Of a stretch of DNA of 64,000 nucleotides, positions 36,431 to 45,122 are shown piece by piece. The first letter of the stretch is position 1. Every line of letters starts with the position of its first letter. Under the pieces are notes generated by a model. It was not told the origin of the DNA, searched no databases, and saw only the letters and a program-made list of their open reading frames with translations. The stretch comes from Arthrobacter sp. S41. GTDB taxonomy: Bacteria > Actinomycetota > Actinomycetes > Actinomycetales > Micrococcaceae. The position numbers and the translations under genes were made by a program. The DNA lies in assembly GCF_004320535.1 (NCBI RefSeq), contig NZ_SIHY01000001.1, positions 558,001 through 622,000 of the forward strand, read 5' to 3'.

Positions 36431-37282
36431 CTAGGCGCTCGGAGCGAAAATGTGTACTCCAAAGGATGCGGTGACTTCTTGAGTGCCCAACGCTTCAGCT
36501 TTGTCTCGCAACGTATCGGGGGACAGATGGTGGCCTGCCGGTCCCATGAAGGCCAGGTTGAATAGGTCTGAAGAATCCAAGCTCATCGTGTAGCTCAGAT
36601 TTTCGGATGCGATATGGCGCAGCTGTTCGGAGCCGAACTTTTCAGTCAGGGATTCTTGCTTTCCCTCGGCAACAGAAAGCATGCCTAGCGGCTCAATGAC
36701 TTCTTGGAGATGTCCAGGCTCTCCGGTAACTACTAGGCACAATCCATTGGCCCGTAATACCCGGCGGAACTCAGCAGGATTGTGCGGGGCGAAGCAATTA
36801 AGCACGACATCGCGTGATGCGTCGGCCGTTGGGAGCTTACGCCAAACGTCCCAAACCATCGCCAAAGTAGCAGGCACCTTCGCCGCACGACGCATCGCGT
36901 ATCGCGAGATATCCAGGGCAAGAGCATCCTGATGAGTGCTTGGCGAGGCTTTGAGGATTTCAGCTAAGTAGTAGCCGGTTCCGGCACCGGCATCGAGGAT
37001 TTCCAGTACGTCGCTGTGATGATGCTCGTTGATCAGCGCTGCTAGTCGTTGCGCTAGCGGAGCATAGTGTCCCTTGGACTGGAAGGCATCGCGTGCCTGA
37101 ACCATTGGGGAAGTGTCTTCAAGGAAGTTCGTCCCCTTCCCGGTAAGGAAGTTGAAATACCCTTGCTTGGCCGCATCAAATCGATGACCGTTTGAACAGA
37201 TCAACGTCTTACGCTGTTTGCCACTGAAGACCAGCTCTAGCTCGCAGACAGGACAGGTTGCGGTGGTTGAGGTGTTGGTCAT
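36431..37282 (-). CDS. RlmA-type 23S rRNA guanine methyltransferase
   Basis: N-terminal zinc finger CPVC...CSNGH (residues 10-32) followed by a class I methyltransferase: DAGAGTGYYLAEIL (motif I), ALDISRYAMRRAAK, NCFAPHNPAEFRRVLRANG. This is the RlmA(I)/(II) layout, methylating G745 or G748 in 23S rRNA; the latter gives tylosin resistance in producers. Which position applies cannot be told. Its ATG overlaps the def stop by one base (TAATG), placing it third in a zapE-def-rlmA operon. Confidence 0.85.
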   Translation of the reverse strand: MTNTSTTATCPVCELELVFSGKQRKTLICSNGHRFDAAKQGYFNFLTGKGTNFLEDTSPMVQARDAFQSKGHYAPLAQRLAALINEHHHSDVLEILDAGAGTGYYLAEILKASPSTHQDALALDISRYAMRRAAKVPATLAMVWDVWRKLPTADASRDVVLNCFAPHNPAEFRRVLRANGLCLVVTGEPGHLQEVIEPLGMLSVAEGKQESLTEKFGSEQLRHIASENLSYTMSLDSSDLFNLAFMGPAGHHLSPDTLRDKAEALGTQEVTASFGVHIFAPSA

Positions 37283-37923
37283 TAGAAATTTAGTACCCGT
37301 CGGGCAGTAGCGACATCTAGATCATCATGGTGCCAAAGCTCGCTCTCATTGATGAGCGAACGAGTTTCGACTTTGTCTACATAGACCGTGCCAAAGAGGT
37401 GGTCAGTTTCGTGCTGAACGATACGTGCCTGCCATCCGCTAAAGGATCTCGACTGTTCTTTCCCCTCACGATCTTCGAAGCTGGCAGTGATGTCTGCCGG
37501 CCTGGTTACGACTCCCTGGAATCCGTCGAAGGATAGGCAGCCTTCAAAGAATTCAGCTTGGCGGTCAGAGGTAGCTACGAAGCTCGGGTTGAAGATTTCA
37601 AAGTACTCCAACGGTTCCCGCTCACGTTCTAGCGCGCTGGATTCTGGAATTGGATAAAGATCTTCCAACACAGCAATCTGCAGAGGGATTCCAACCTGTG
37701 GCGCGGCTAGCCCTACGCCAGGCGCGTCATACATTGTCTGGCGCATCGCCTCGAGAAGTTCTTCAAGCATTTGCGTTGGAAGTTGACCGTTGTAGGCGGT
37801 AGCGCGTTGTCGAAGAACTGGATGTCCCAGCTGAACAATCGGCAGTACGCCGTTTTCATCCGCTGTCTCAAGTACTTCGCTAACGAGGTCTTGGATTTCC
37901 TGAGCTGTGTAGTCGGTGTTCAT
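37282..37923 (-). CDS. def: Peptide deformylase
   Basis: Removes the N-formyl group from nascent proteins. The three metalloenzyme motifs are complete: PGVGLAAPQVG (about 68-78), EGCLSF with the metal Cys (about 129), and QHETDHL with two His ligands and the catalytic Glu. 213 residues with a roughly 30-residue N-terminal extension, as in actinobacterial forms. Start overlaps the zapE stop (ATGA), so it is translationally coupled. Confidence 0.94.
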   Translation of the reverse strand: MNTDYTAQEIQDLVSEVLETADENGVLPIVQLGHPVLRQRATAYNGQLPTQMLEELLEAMRQTMYDAPGVGLAAPQVGIPLQIAVLEDLYPIPESSALEREREPLEYFEIFNPSFVATSDRQAEFFEGCLSFDGFQGVVTRPADITASFEDREGKEQSRSFSGWQARIVQHETDHLFGTVYVDKVETRSLINESELWHHDDLDVATARRVLNF

Positions 37924-38972
37924 CGAGAAGCGCTTGTCCGTTCGTGTTCGCTGCGTTTGAGTTGGGTTAGACGGGAAGTCAGTCGGGCCTTTTCGGTGTC
38001 GTGAAGCATGTGGCCAAGCCCGGATAAATCATCTTCAGCGTACAGATGTACTTCGACATCCTTGTCGTAGAAGACGTCTATGAGGTTAGCGAGCCTGCGT
38101 TCCTCATCCATTGCCATAGTGTCGCTCGATGGAATCTCACTGATGTGCCAATGCGAGTATCTATTGGCGAGTTCTAGATAGTCAGCGGTGTTTCGACGGG
38201 TGCGGCACATTTGATCAAAACTGATCCATATCGTGTCGTCCTCGACTCCAGTGGCTTGGATACGGTCATAACCAATCTCAACCCATGTGGCCTGTTCAGA
38301 GGCAAGAATTTCCTGGGGGAGTAAGGTCAGTGAGCCGGCTCGGAATCCGGTGCGCTCACCTGAGTGGCCGTTGTCCACGAGCCTATAGTCCAATGAATTA
38401 TCGAGTTCAAAGACCTCGAAGTTCAAGCGGATGTTCTCGATAATTGGTTTAACTAGATGGTGGAAGGTGTCATCATCCAACAACTTCTCGGGTTCGTAGT
38501 TTGAGGTGGTGACCAGTCGGATGCCGTGCTCACGGCAATACTTGACGAGTTTGCCCATGAGCATGGCGTCGCCTGGTTCGGTGCAGTGAAATTCGTCAAA
38601 AACGAGCAACTCGACGCCAGCTAATTCTCGCTCGAGTCCTTGTGAGAAGATGGCTCCCATCGGCTGACCCGGGACTCGATTGACCGGGGAATTCAGTTTC
38701 TGAAAGAACTCATGGAAGTGAAATCGCTTGGTGGTTCTGGACGATTGAAGCGCGACAAATGTGTTGGTGATTAGTGTCTTGCCGCGGCCTGGTGGCCCGT
38801 AGATATATACGCCCTGTCGATCATTGCTGGTATCAGCGTGAATGAATCGTCCCAAGATTCCAACGAGTTCGCGTTGCGCTTGGTCAAGGTCAATTCCTTG
38901 AGCGTTGAGGGCATGGAGGATACGGGTGACGCCGAGTTCGGTCACGGGAACATCAGGCAACGAATCGGGCAT
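37920..38972 (-). CDS. zapE: ZapE/AFG1-like ATPase
   Basis: 350-residue AAA-related ATPase. Walker A YGPPGRGKT at residues 58-66, Walker B LLVFDEFHCTEPGDAMLM, sensor VTTSNYEPEKLL, all typical of the ZapE family linked to cell division and, in mitochondria, to protein quality control. First gene of a coupled operon with def and an rRNA methyltransferase. An A/T-rich box (CAAAAT) six bases before the ATG could be a weak leaderless promoter. Confidence 0.88.
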   Translation of the reverse strand: MPDSLPDVPVTELGVTRILHALNAQGIDLDQAQRELVGILGRFIHADTSNDRQGVYIYGPPGRGKTLITNTFVALQSSRTTKRFHFHEFFQKLNSPVNRVPGQPMGAIFSQGLERELAGVELLVFDEFHCTEPGDAMLMGKLVKYCREHGIRLVTTSNYEPEKLLDDDTFHHLVKPIIENIRLNFEVFELDNSLDYRLVDNGHSGERTGFRAGSLTLLPQEILASEQATWVEIGYDRIQATGVEDDTIWISFDQMCRTRRNTADYLELANRYSHWHISEIPSSDTMAMDEERRLANLIDVFYDKDVEVHLYAEDDLSGLGHMLHDTEKARLTSRLTQLKRSEHERTSASR

Positions 38973-39290
38973 AGCTAAATTTTGCCACCCTCGCGCTTAG
39001 CATCCAATTTCGCAGGTTCGGACGGTGGCGATCCAATCGGTGAAAAGCGCGTGACCAAGTCAGTGGGTCTGTAAAATCTCTAGTCAACTTACCTTTATGT
39101 TATGTCATACAGGTTGATTTATGCAGGGGAGTGCTGGCGAGTTTAGTGGGGTGAGCGGAGACTCTAGGCGAATTTCGGCAAGACCTATCGCTTTATCGGC
39201 GCGCGTGACCATAATGGACGGACTCGAAAGGACTACCACCCACGGCTCAACGGTGATGATCCTAAGGAATGAATCTAAGGGGTGAGATCG
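38973..39290. other. 318-base spacer between zapE and the ArsR-like gene
   Basis: No gene seen. Holds divergent promoters by position and an odd palindrome TATGTCATA at 39101-39109, within weakly symmetric TCAAC/GTTGA flanks, a possible operator of the regulator that follows. Confidence 0.5.
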
Positions 39291-39641
39291 ATGACCAGTG
39301 ACTTTGGTGTCCTGGAGACACAAGAAGGAATGATCCCGAGGGATCTATTGGAAATGAGTGTTCTCGTGCTCAAGACCATGGCTGATCCGTTGCGGCTTCA
39401 AATGCTGTGGGTGTTGTGTCGAGGTGACATGTCGTTACCAGAACTGGCTCAGCAAATTGGTGTGAGTCCAACGGTCGCAGGTCAGTTCTTGACGAAGCTT
39501 CGTGCTGCTGACGTTCTGCAAACGTCAAAGGTTGGTCGACACACAATCTATTCAATGCATGACGAACGAACCCGCCAGTTCATTTATCAGACCGTGGACT
39601 TTGCTGGACATCGGCTCGCACTACAGGATTCCGAAGCGTAA
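39291..39641 (+). CDS. ArsR-type winged-helix regulator without a recognisable metal site
   Basis: 116 residues. Winged helix with KTMADPLRLQMLWVL, recognition helix GVSPTVAGQFLTKLRAADVL and wing VGRHTIYSM, clearly ArsR/SmtB-like. The classic ELCVC metal motif is replaced by LCRGDMSLPEL. In the last helix (DERTRQFIYQTVDFAGHR) one of the two histidines of zinc/nickel sensors is missing, so it may respond to another signal. ATG with AAGGGG upstream. Short palindromes flank the gene on both sides. No obvious partner. Confidence 0.75.
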   Translation: MTSDFGVLETQEGMIPRDLLEMSVLVLKTMADPLRLQMLWVLCRGDMSLPELAQQIGVSPTVAGQFLTKLRAADVLQTSKVGRHTIYSMHDERTRQFIYQTVDFAGHRLALQDSEA

Positions 39642-40306
39642 AAACTTGTTGCTCACGAAGCGTCGTATCCATGTATCTGGGCGGGTGATCACGTACTTCT
39701 GCGCAGGTTATCAATAAGCCGATAATCTACATTATGTAAAGTAGTGGAAAACTGGCTGTTCCCCATTGAGGGTCATCTAGGCGTTCAAACGTTGATAAAG
39801 CATCTAAACACCGATCACTCAATACCTTCCTCGCGACTGCCTGACGTGTTGGTGAACCTAGATACGCACATGTCCAACGAACGCAGGTCTTGCTGCGCTT
39901 GATTCGTGCGGCAGCTCATCGGTTACGACAGTGGTGTGTGCCCGCCAGTAAACGAAACGCTGAACCAGCGACTGAAACCCTAGATCCTTGCCAGTTCACA
40001 ATCTGGGAGTCGAACGCTCGACAACACCGATCCGGCGACGTATGGGTATGTGTTCGCGGGTCCACGTTAATTGCACTTGCAATGACGTGCACGAGATTGA
40101 GAATCTGAGAACTCATAACCAAGACAGTCCGGAACTTACCTCAGCCTCGAGGTGTTGGTTGCTAGGCAGCTATGTGACGGGATCTCTCACAGTCGTTTGA
40201 TTCAAAAAATTTGTCTCATTCAAAGGCGAGGAGTTCACGCGATAAGGTTGTTGAGAACTCAAACTCGAGTAGTACTCCCCTATCTTTCAAGGACTGACGC
40301 CAGACC
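39642..40306. other. 665-base stretch without a supported gene
   Basis: Several short open frames on both strands have no recognisable motif, ribosome-binding site or coding bias. Contains the perfect odd palindrome TACATTATGTA (39728-39738) inside CTAC...GTAG. May be decayed sequence or regulatory space. Confidence 0.5.
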
Positions 40307-40768
40307 ATGTCACCTAGCGCTCTATACAGAACTGTCGCGCGTGCAGAAGCGATCACTTGGACTCTGTTAATTCTGGCCATGATTCTCAAATACGGAATCA
40401 AAGTCGGTGATTGGCCGGTATCAATTGCCGGGTTCATTCATGGATTTGTCTTCCTGTCCTACATCGCCACTGCAGTTCTTGTTGGTATGAACCAACGTTG
40501 GAGGAAGCGCCTTATTCTTGGCGCCGCCGCAACGTCCATCGTTCCGTTCCTAACTATCCCCTTCGACAAATGGCTTGAACGCAACGGTAAATTGGACGGT
40601 CAGTGGCGCACTACCGCCACGGATCACCCGGGCGATAAGTCCTGGATGGACTCGCTCATGAGGTGGTTAGTGGCCCGTCCAGTTCTCACCGCCGTCATCT
40701 TGTTCGTAGTCATCGTTGGGGTGTTTTCCTCCATGCTGGTCATGGGGCCTCCTGGCGGACGCAGCTAA
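40307..40768 (+). CDS. DUF3817 integral membrane protein
   Basis: 153 residues. Four hydrophobic segments: residues 10-28, 35-60, 68-85 and 120-145; the family signature AEAITWTLLILAMILKYG and HGFVFLSYI is present. An insert with WRTTATDHPG separates the last helix. Function unknown; relatives are widespread in actinobacteria, often near transporters. AAGGA lies upstream. Ends before a strong bidirectional hairpin. Confidence 0.8.
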   Translation: MSPSALYRTVARAEAITWTLLILAMILKYGIKVGDWPVSIAGFIHGFVFLSYIATAVLVGMNQRWRKRLILGAAATSIVPFLTIPFDKWLERNGKLDGQWRTTATDHPGDKSWMDSLMRWLVARPVLTAVILFVVIVGVFSSMLVMGPPGGRS

Positions 40769-40829
40769 TCATCAGTTGACACTATGGCGCACAATTTATG
40801 AAATGTGCCCTCATTGCCTCTAGATAAAT

Positions 40830-40880
40830 AGGAAGTGACCTGTCTGAACGCCGTTATGACGTTCAGGCAGGTCACTTCCT
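40830..40880. terminator. Bidirectional hairpin between DUF3817 gene and carrier gene
   Basis: Arms AGGAAGTGACCTG-CTGAACG/CGTTCAG-CAGGTCACTTCCT, one mismatch, with A/T-rich flanks. Confidence 0.85.
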
Positions 40881-40916
40881 GTTTAACGCTAGTTATTTGT
40901 TCATGAAAGCGTTCAT

Positions 40917-41876
40917 CTAGATCATTCGAGGAACTATTTTGATCATCAGCAGCATGGCCATCAGCTCTACGAGCGTCTGTGTGACTACAACAGAAGAAGT
41001 CAATGCGAATTCAGCGGGCAACGCTAGGGCAATCGGGAGCACAACGAGAGAGTTTCGAGTAACCCCACTGAATGTCAGCGCGCGTAGCGAACGGGTAGTC
41101 AGACCGAACGCTTTGCCAGTCAGTACTGAGAGGATCCCGGCTACAAGGGCGAATAAGGCGAAGACGAAGATCGGTGTCAGCAACTCCCCGAGCTGGGATG
41201 AAATCGAATGAAATTGTGAAGCAATAACAGCCAGTAATGTCATCATCATGATTGGCGCCATGAGGTAATCGGCAAGTGGTGCGACGCGGCCGGCCCAGCT
41301 GAATCGTGAAGCTAATAGTTGCATGGCACAGGCGAGGGCTAGCGGTAGCAGGATTAGCGTGACGAGCGCGTGGAGAAATGGACCCGGTGTGAAAACGGTC
41401 AACGACGTTTTCCCAACGATCAGATACATGTAGATAGGTATCAAAAGCATCTGAAGCACGAGCAGCAATGGTGCGGCGGCCAGCAGCTTGTGGTTATCTC
41501 CCCCGGCAATGCCAGAAAAGACGATGACGTAATCAACACAAGGAGCCAGCAGCACCAGCACAACACCGATGAGCACAGCAGTCTCGATATGAATAATCCG
41601 GGTCACCAGCAGCACAAGGCAGGGAACGAGTACAAAGTTCACCAATAACAGCGAACCAATGAACTTGATGTCTCGAAGACCATCAAGCAGGCCAAGCAAT
41701 GGAATGCCCAGAAACGTTGAAAACATTAGGATGCCAAGAAGCGGATTGACGGCTAAGGAAAAGGCTGACGCTGAGCTTGGTGCTACTTCCCCAATGAGAC
41801 ATCCGGCGAGGATAGCAATGAGATAGAGCGCAATCTGATGCTGCTGTATCCACGCGCTGCCCGGCCATGCCTTCAT
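40917..41876 (-). CDS. Bile acid:Na+ symporter-superfamily carrier, arsenic-resistance type
   Basis: Ten hydrophobic segments over 319 residues. LAPCVDYVIVFSGIAGGDNHKLLAAAPLLL is the signature of the actinobacterial arsenic resistance proteins of the BASS superfamily related to ACR3; the Cys in LAPC corresponds to the position implicated in arsenite handling in ACR3. The C-terminal half has GVTRNSLVVLPIAL. Arsenite export is plausible but unproven, since no arsC or arsenite-responsive regulator accompanies it. Start ATG at 41876 fits TAGCAT seven bases upstream (leaderless); 30 more codons are open upstream but not hydrophobic. Confidence 0.8.
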   Translation of the reverse strand: MKAWPGSAWIQQHQIALYLIAILAGCLIGEVAPSSASAFSLAVNPLLGILMFSTFLGIPLLGLLDGLRDIKFIGSLLLVNFVLVPCLVLLVTRIIHIETAVLIGVVLVLLAPCVDYVIVFSGIAGGDNHKLLAAAPLLLVLQMLLIPIYMYLIVGKTSLTVFTPGPFLHALVTLILLPLALACAMQLLASRFSWAGRVAPLADYLMAPIMMMTLLAVIASQFHSISSQLGELLTPIFVFALFALVAGILSVLTGKAFGLTTRSLRALTFSGVTRNSLVVLPIALALPAEFALTSSVVVTQTLVELMAMLLMIKIVPRMI

Positions 41877-41883
41877 GCTACTA

Positions 41884-41889
41884 ATGCTA
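41884..41889 (-). promoter_or_regulatory. -10 box TAGCAT of a leaderless carrier transcript
   Basis: TAGCAT, seven-base spacer, ATG. Confidence 0.45.
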
Positions 41890-42005
41890 GTTGACGTGGG
41901 GTTCGGGTATGGCGCCGTAGTCAGCCGCAATGAATCCGCGTCTCGTGTGTCTGAGTCAACAGGCAAGTCTTCGCCATGGCTTTCTTAGCGAAGTGGCTAC
42001 GACTC

Positions 42006-42011
42006 TAAGAT
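42006..42011 (+). promoter_or_regulatory. -10 box TAAGAT of a leaderless DUF3054 transcript
   Basis: TAAGAT, six-base spacer, ATG. Confidence 0.5.
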
Positions 42012-42017
42012 GAGTGT

Positions 42018-42401
42018 ATGAAGCAAAATCTCAGCAAATGGCCGATGCTGGCCGTCATTGACGTTGTTCTCATTATTCTTTTCGCGACGCTTGGGCGCCG
42101 TGAGCATGAACATGGCTTGGGCCTCGGCGGGATCCTGCTGACTGCGTTGCCGTTCCTGATTGCTTACGTCATCATGACGCTTGTGTCCAAGCCTTGGCTG
42201 ACCATCAACAAGCTCTGGCCCTCGGGAATTCTCGTGTGGCTGGGAACGGTAGCCATAGGTATGGTCGTACGGATCATGATGGGCAAAACTGCGGCGTTCT
42301 CGTTCGTCATTGTGACCCTGATTGTCCTCGGGGTCTTCTTGATTGGGCGTCGCGCGGTAACGTCATGGATCGCTAAGCGATCACAACAACAAAAGGCCTA
42401 G
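42018..42401 (+). CDS. DUF3054 membrane protein
   Basis: 127 residues with four hydrophobic helices. AVIDVVLIILFATLGRREHEHGLG and TALPFLIAY, then WPSGILVWLGTVAIGMVVR, are the DUF3054 signature. Function unknown. Probably leaderless. The last 21 bases overlap the convergent membrane-protein gene on the other strand, so the two transcripts would be antisense there. Confidence 0.85.
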   Translation: MKQNLSKWPMLAVIDVVLIILFATLGRREHEHGLGLGGILLTALPFLIAYVIMTLVSKPWLTINKLWPSGILVWLGTVAIGMVVRIMMGKTAAFSFVIVTLIVLGVFLIGRRAVTSWIAKRSQQQKA

Positions 42402-42923
42402 CCCGTAAGAACCCGCTGCGATCAGCCCGCTGGCAAATGTACCCAGGATGAATTGCTCGGCGGCTCGGTGATCCTTCAATTCTGAGAATCGTCCCAGCCC
42501 CTTGATCGCCATGACGATAGCGATGCCTTCAGGCCAGCTAGCCCATAGGGTACTAACAATTGCGGCGCGTTCTAAGAGTCCGATCCATAAACCACCTCGT
42601 AGTGGTGATGGGTCGGATTCGTCTTTAACAAGTGTTGAGTCATTCTTGGCTGCTAGGCGGAACACGAGCTCCGTAAAGGGTCCACCGAAGCTGATAGCAA
42701 ATATTGAGGACAGGACGATGACGTAGAACGCCGGAACGTTTGAGGCCTGTGCCACTGAGTCGGTTACGGCCGCAACGACAGCGGAAACGATTGCTAGGAT
42801 TCCGGCCGCGACGACCAGAAATTCTCGCGTGCCCGCGCGTTTGCCGATAGATGATCCAAAGTAGGCAGCCAAGCAGGAAAGAATGGTGGCCAGTCCAAGG
42901 CTGCTCCACGCGATCCAAAACAT
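42381..42923 (-). CDS. Membrane protein partnered with the SatD-HTH regulator
   Basis: 180 residues, five to six hydrophobic segments. The C-terminal part GLWIGLLERAAIVSTLWASWPEGIAIVMAIKGLGRFSEL...AEQFILGTFASGLIAAGSYG resembles the conserved end of DUF3307-type membrane proteins, which often sit next to SatD genes in other bacteria; the N-terminal half differs. It begins two bases after the stop of the regulator gene, so the two form one operon. Function unknown. Confidence 0.65.
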   Translation of the reverse strand: MFWIAWSSLGLATILSCLAAYFGSSIGKRAGTREFLVVAAGILAIVSAVVAAVTDSVAQASNVPAFYVIVLSSIFAISFGGPFTELVFRLAAKNDSTLVKDESDPSPLRGGLWIGLLERAAIVSTLWASWPEGIAIVMAIKGLGRFSELKDHRAAEQFILGTFASGLIAAGSYGLGLLLL

Positions 42924-43520
42924 CTAAGACTCCCCCAGCATTTTCAGTTGCCTTGTTAGCGACTTGGCCGCTTCATCCATCATGCGGTTAGCTTCAAACC
43001 ATAACGCGGCAGACAGACGAGATGAGACCGCTTGCTGGGTGATGCCCAGTTCCTTTGCTATTTGCTGTTGGGTTAGACCTTCGTCAGCCAAAGTACCGGC
43101 CTCCCAAGCGGTCGCTCGTCGCTTGGAAACGATGCAGGCAGTTAGCTGAAGCTCTGCTTCAAGTCGAGTGGCTTCGTGGGACGGGCCATGTACCGCTACG
43201 TGAGCGTTGGTATTTTTTGCTCGCTCCACGGCGACGCGGGCGAATTCAAAGGCAGGTCCGCGGCCGGCGCGAGTTTCCTTAGGAAGCGGGGTCTCCACTT
43301 GGCCGAAACCTAGTCCGACACTCCAGTCCCCCGAAGCTGCCATCATGACTGCCAGCCTGATTGCTTCGGACGCGTCATCCAATACAGCCTGAACTTCATC
43401 ACCAGCGGTACGCTCGAATTGGCGGACAACCGCAACGGTGGCGTTCGCCTGCTCGATGAGTGTTTGAACCTTGTCCTCGGAGGATCTGGAACGCCGCTGG
43501 TCAATGGTAAGTACAATCAT
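42924..43520 (-). CDS. SatD-like domain fused to a helix-turn-helix DNA-binding domain
   Basis: 198 residues. The N-terminus MIVLTIDQRRSRSSEDKVQTLIE and ERTAGDEVQAVLDDASEAIRLAV resembles SatD-family proteins, whose fold is related to nucleotidyl cyclases; GWSVGLGFGQVETPLP continues that domain. The C-terminal 60 residues hold a sigma-4/LuxR-like helix-turn-helix (LTQQQIAKELGITQQAVSSRL). A regulator that senses something through the SatD part is the simplest reading. ATG at 43520 has TATGAT six bases ahead (leaderless), and the promoter is covered by an inverted repeat, suggesting autorepression. Confidence 0.65.
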   Translation of the reverse strand: MIVLTIDQRRSRSSEDKVQTLIEQANATVAVVRQFERTAGDEVQAVLDDASEAIRLAVMMAASGDWSVGLGFGQVETPLPKETRAGRGPAFEFARVAVERAKNTNAHVAVHGPSHEATRLEAELQLTACIVSKRRATAWEAGTLADEGLTQQQIAKELGITQQAVSSRLSAALWFEANRMMDEAAKSLTRQLKMLGES

Positions 43521-43526
43521 GCAACA

Positions 43527-43532
43527 ATCATA
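43527..43532 (-). promoter_or_regulatory. -10 box TATGAT of the satD-like operon
   Basis: TATGAT six bases before the ATG; TTGGTA 18 bases further upstream may be the -35. Confidence 0.6.
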
Positions 43533-43562
43533 TAACTTTGTAAGTGGATATACCAATTTATA
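43531..43562. promoter_or_regulatory. Operator-like inverted repeat over the satD-like promoter
   Basis: 12-base arms TATAACTTTGTA and TACCAATTTATA match at 10 of 12 positions when paired, with an 8-base spacer. It spans the -35 to -10 spacer and overlaps the edge of the -10 box. Confidence 0.6.
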
Positions 43563-43681
43563 AGCCTGTAAAGAGCTTTCGATTCGAGTCGGTGCAGGCT
43601 CGCTGATTATTCATTTTCGACTAGAGTTGAAACTAAGTAATGGGTCTTCACGATGGAGACCACGTAGTGAAAGGCGCAGCA

Positions 43682-43963
43682 ATGGTCACCGCATTCGTCA
43701 TGATTCAGACGGCAACTGACAGCATCCCAGAGTGTGCACAGCAGATCTCCTCCATTCCCGGGATCAGTGAAGTTTATTCAGTCGCTGGTGACTGGGATCT
43801 GATCGCGGTGGCTCGGGTGCACAAGCATGAAGATTTGGCTGAAGTAATCGCCAATAAGCTCTCCAAGATTCCCGGCATTCGAGGCACCCAAACGCATATT
43901 GCCTTCCGCGCCTACTCGGATCACGACCTTGAAGCGGCGTTCTCCCTGGGTCTTGACGACTAA
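43682..43963 (+). CDS. Stand-alone Lrp/AsnC ligand-binding (RAM) domain protein
   Basis: 93 residues consisting only of the alpha/beta RAM effector-binding domain of Lrp/AsnC regulators: MVTAFVMIQTATDSIPECAQQI, PGISEVYSVAGDWDLIAVARV, and IPGIRGTQTHIAFRAY. No DNA-binding helix-turn-helix, so it may bind amino acids and modulate partner regulators, as other stand-alone RAM proteins do. ATG with GAAAGG seven bases upstream; an earlier ATG at 43640 adds 14 unconserved residues. Confidence 0.88.
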   Translation: MVTAFVMIQTATDSIPECAQQISSIPGISEVYSVAGDWDLIAVARVHKHEDLAEVIANKLSKIPGIRGTQTHIAFRAYSDHDLEAAFSLGLDD

Positions 43964-43978
43964 TCACAACGCACAATG

Positions 43979-44021
43979 GACGCCCCTTAGTTGTTTGTAA
44001 ACCAAACAACTAAGGGGCGTC
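43979..44021. terminator. Bidirectional hairpin between the RAM gene and trpD
   Basis: Perfect arms GACGCCCCTTAGTTGTTTG/AAACAACTAAGGGGCGTC around a short loop. Confidence 0.9.
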
Positions 44022-44041
44022 CTTGTGTGTAGAAGGTGTGG

Positions 44042-45109
44042 TTACTCCCCTACGATCTCCTGAGTAGTTTTTGACCATGATTCCAGCACGGCCTTGGCTG
44101 CGCCTGAATCGATAGAATTGGCTGCCCGGTCCATGGCAGTTCGCATCCGTTCAAGGAAGCTGCCCTCGCTAGAGCTGTCGTAGGCAACCATGCCGGCTGC
44201 TGCATTAAGCAATACTGCATCGCGCGCTGGACCAGTGGAACCAGAGACAATGTCCTTTACAACCTGTGCATTGTGTACAGCGTCGCCGCCGCGTAGCTGC
44301 TCGATAGTAACCCGGTCGATCCCTAGGTCTGCAGCGTCAAAGGCAAACTGGGTGACCTTTCCATCGCGTATTTCCCAGACCTGGTTAGCTGATGTTGTGG
44401 TCAGCTCGTCGAGTCCATCCTCTCCGCGGAATACCAGGCCACGTGAACCTCGGCTGGCTAGAACACCGGCCATGATCGGCGCCATGACGAGGTCCGAACA
44501 GCCGACCGCAGAAGCTGAAGGTAGTGCTGGATTGGTGAGCGGACCCATGAAGTTAAACGCGGTAGGGATGCGCAATTGTCGACGGGCCCCGGCCACGTGA
44601 CGCATCGAGGGGTGGAATACGTTGGCAAAGCAGAACGCAATTCCAACCTTGTCGTACACCTCTACAAGGCGCTCGATTGGTACGTCGAGGCGAACGCCTA
44701 GAGCTTCCAAAACATCAGCGGATCCTGAGGAAGAAGAAGAGGCGCGATTGCCGTGTTTAACTATGTTGATACCGGCACCGGCGCACACCAGGGTGGCCAT
44801 GGTGGAGATATTTACGGTGTTCTGACGATCCCCGCCGGTTCCAACAATGTCCAGAGTTTGTTCGTCAATATTTAATGGCCGTGCATTGGCCACCATTGAG
44901 TCGACCAAACCGGTCAATTCGGCAACGGTTTCGCCTTTTGAACGCAACGCAACGAGGAAGCCGGCGATTTGAACATCGCTGGCTTCGCCGCTCATGATCT
45001 CATTCATGGCCCAAGCGGCCTGTTCGCGACTGAGATCGCCACCGCTGATCAGGGTAGCCAGAAGATCTGGCCACGTTGGGAACTTTTCGTATTCAAGGCT
45101 CGTTGACAC
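44042..45109 (-). CDS. trpD: Anthranilate phosphoribosyltransferase
   Basis: Second step of tryptophan synthesis: joins anthranilate to [21 protein letters not shown] carries the PRPP-binding GTGGD loop, [22 protein letters not shown] the second substrate loop, and [10 protein letters not shown] is conserved. 355 residues. No other trp genes in view. GTG start without a ribosome-binding site but with TAGGCT seven bases ahead, so the message is probably leaderless. Divergent from ctaE, an arrangement also found in mycobacteria. Confidence 0.95.
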   Translation of the reverse strand: MSTSLEYEKFPTWPDLLATLISGGDLSREQAAWAMNEIMSGEASDVQIAGFLVALRSKGETVAELTGLVDSMVANARPLNIDEQTLDIVGTGGDRQNTVNISTMATLVCAGAGINIVKHGNRASSSSSGSADVLEALGVRLDVPIERLVEVYDKVGIAFCFANVFHPSMRHVAGARRQLRIPTAFNFMGPLTNPALPSASAVGCSDLVMAPIMAGVLASRGSRGLVFRGEDGLDELTTTSANQVWEIRDGKVTQFAFDAADLGIDRVTIEQLRGGDAVHNAQVVKDIVSGSTGPARDAVLLNAAAGMVAYDSSSEGSFLERMRTAMDRAANSIDSGAAKAVLESWSKTTQEIVGE

Positions 45110-45116
45110 AAATGAA

Positions 45117-45122
45117 AGCCTA
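45117..45122 (-). promoter_or_regulatory. -10 box TAGGCT of a leaderless trpD transcript
   Basis: TAGGCT, seven-base spacer, GTG; TTGGGC 18 bases upstream may be the -35. Confidence 0.5.

Noticed and set aside
39890-40200. Overlapping short frames in the gap after the ArsR-like gene
   Set aside because: No recognisable motifs, no start signals, three frames on both strands equally open; not evidence of a gene.
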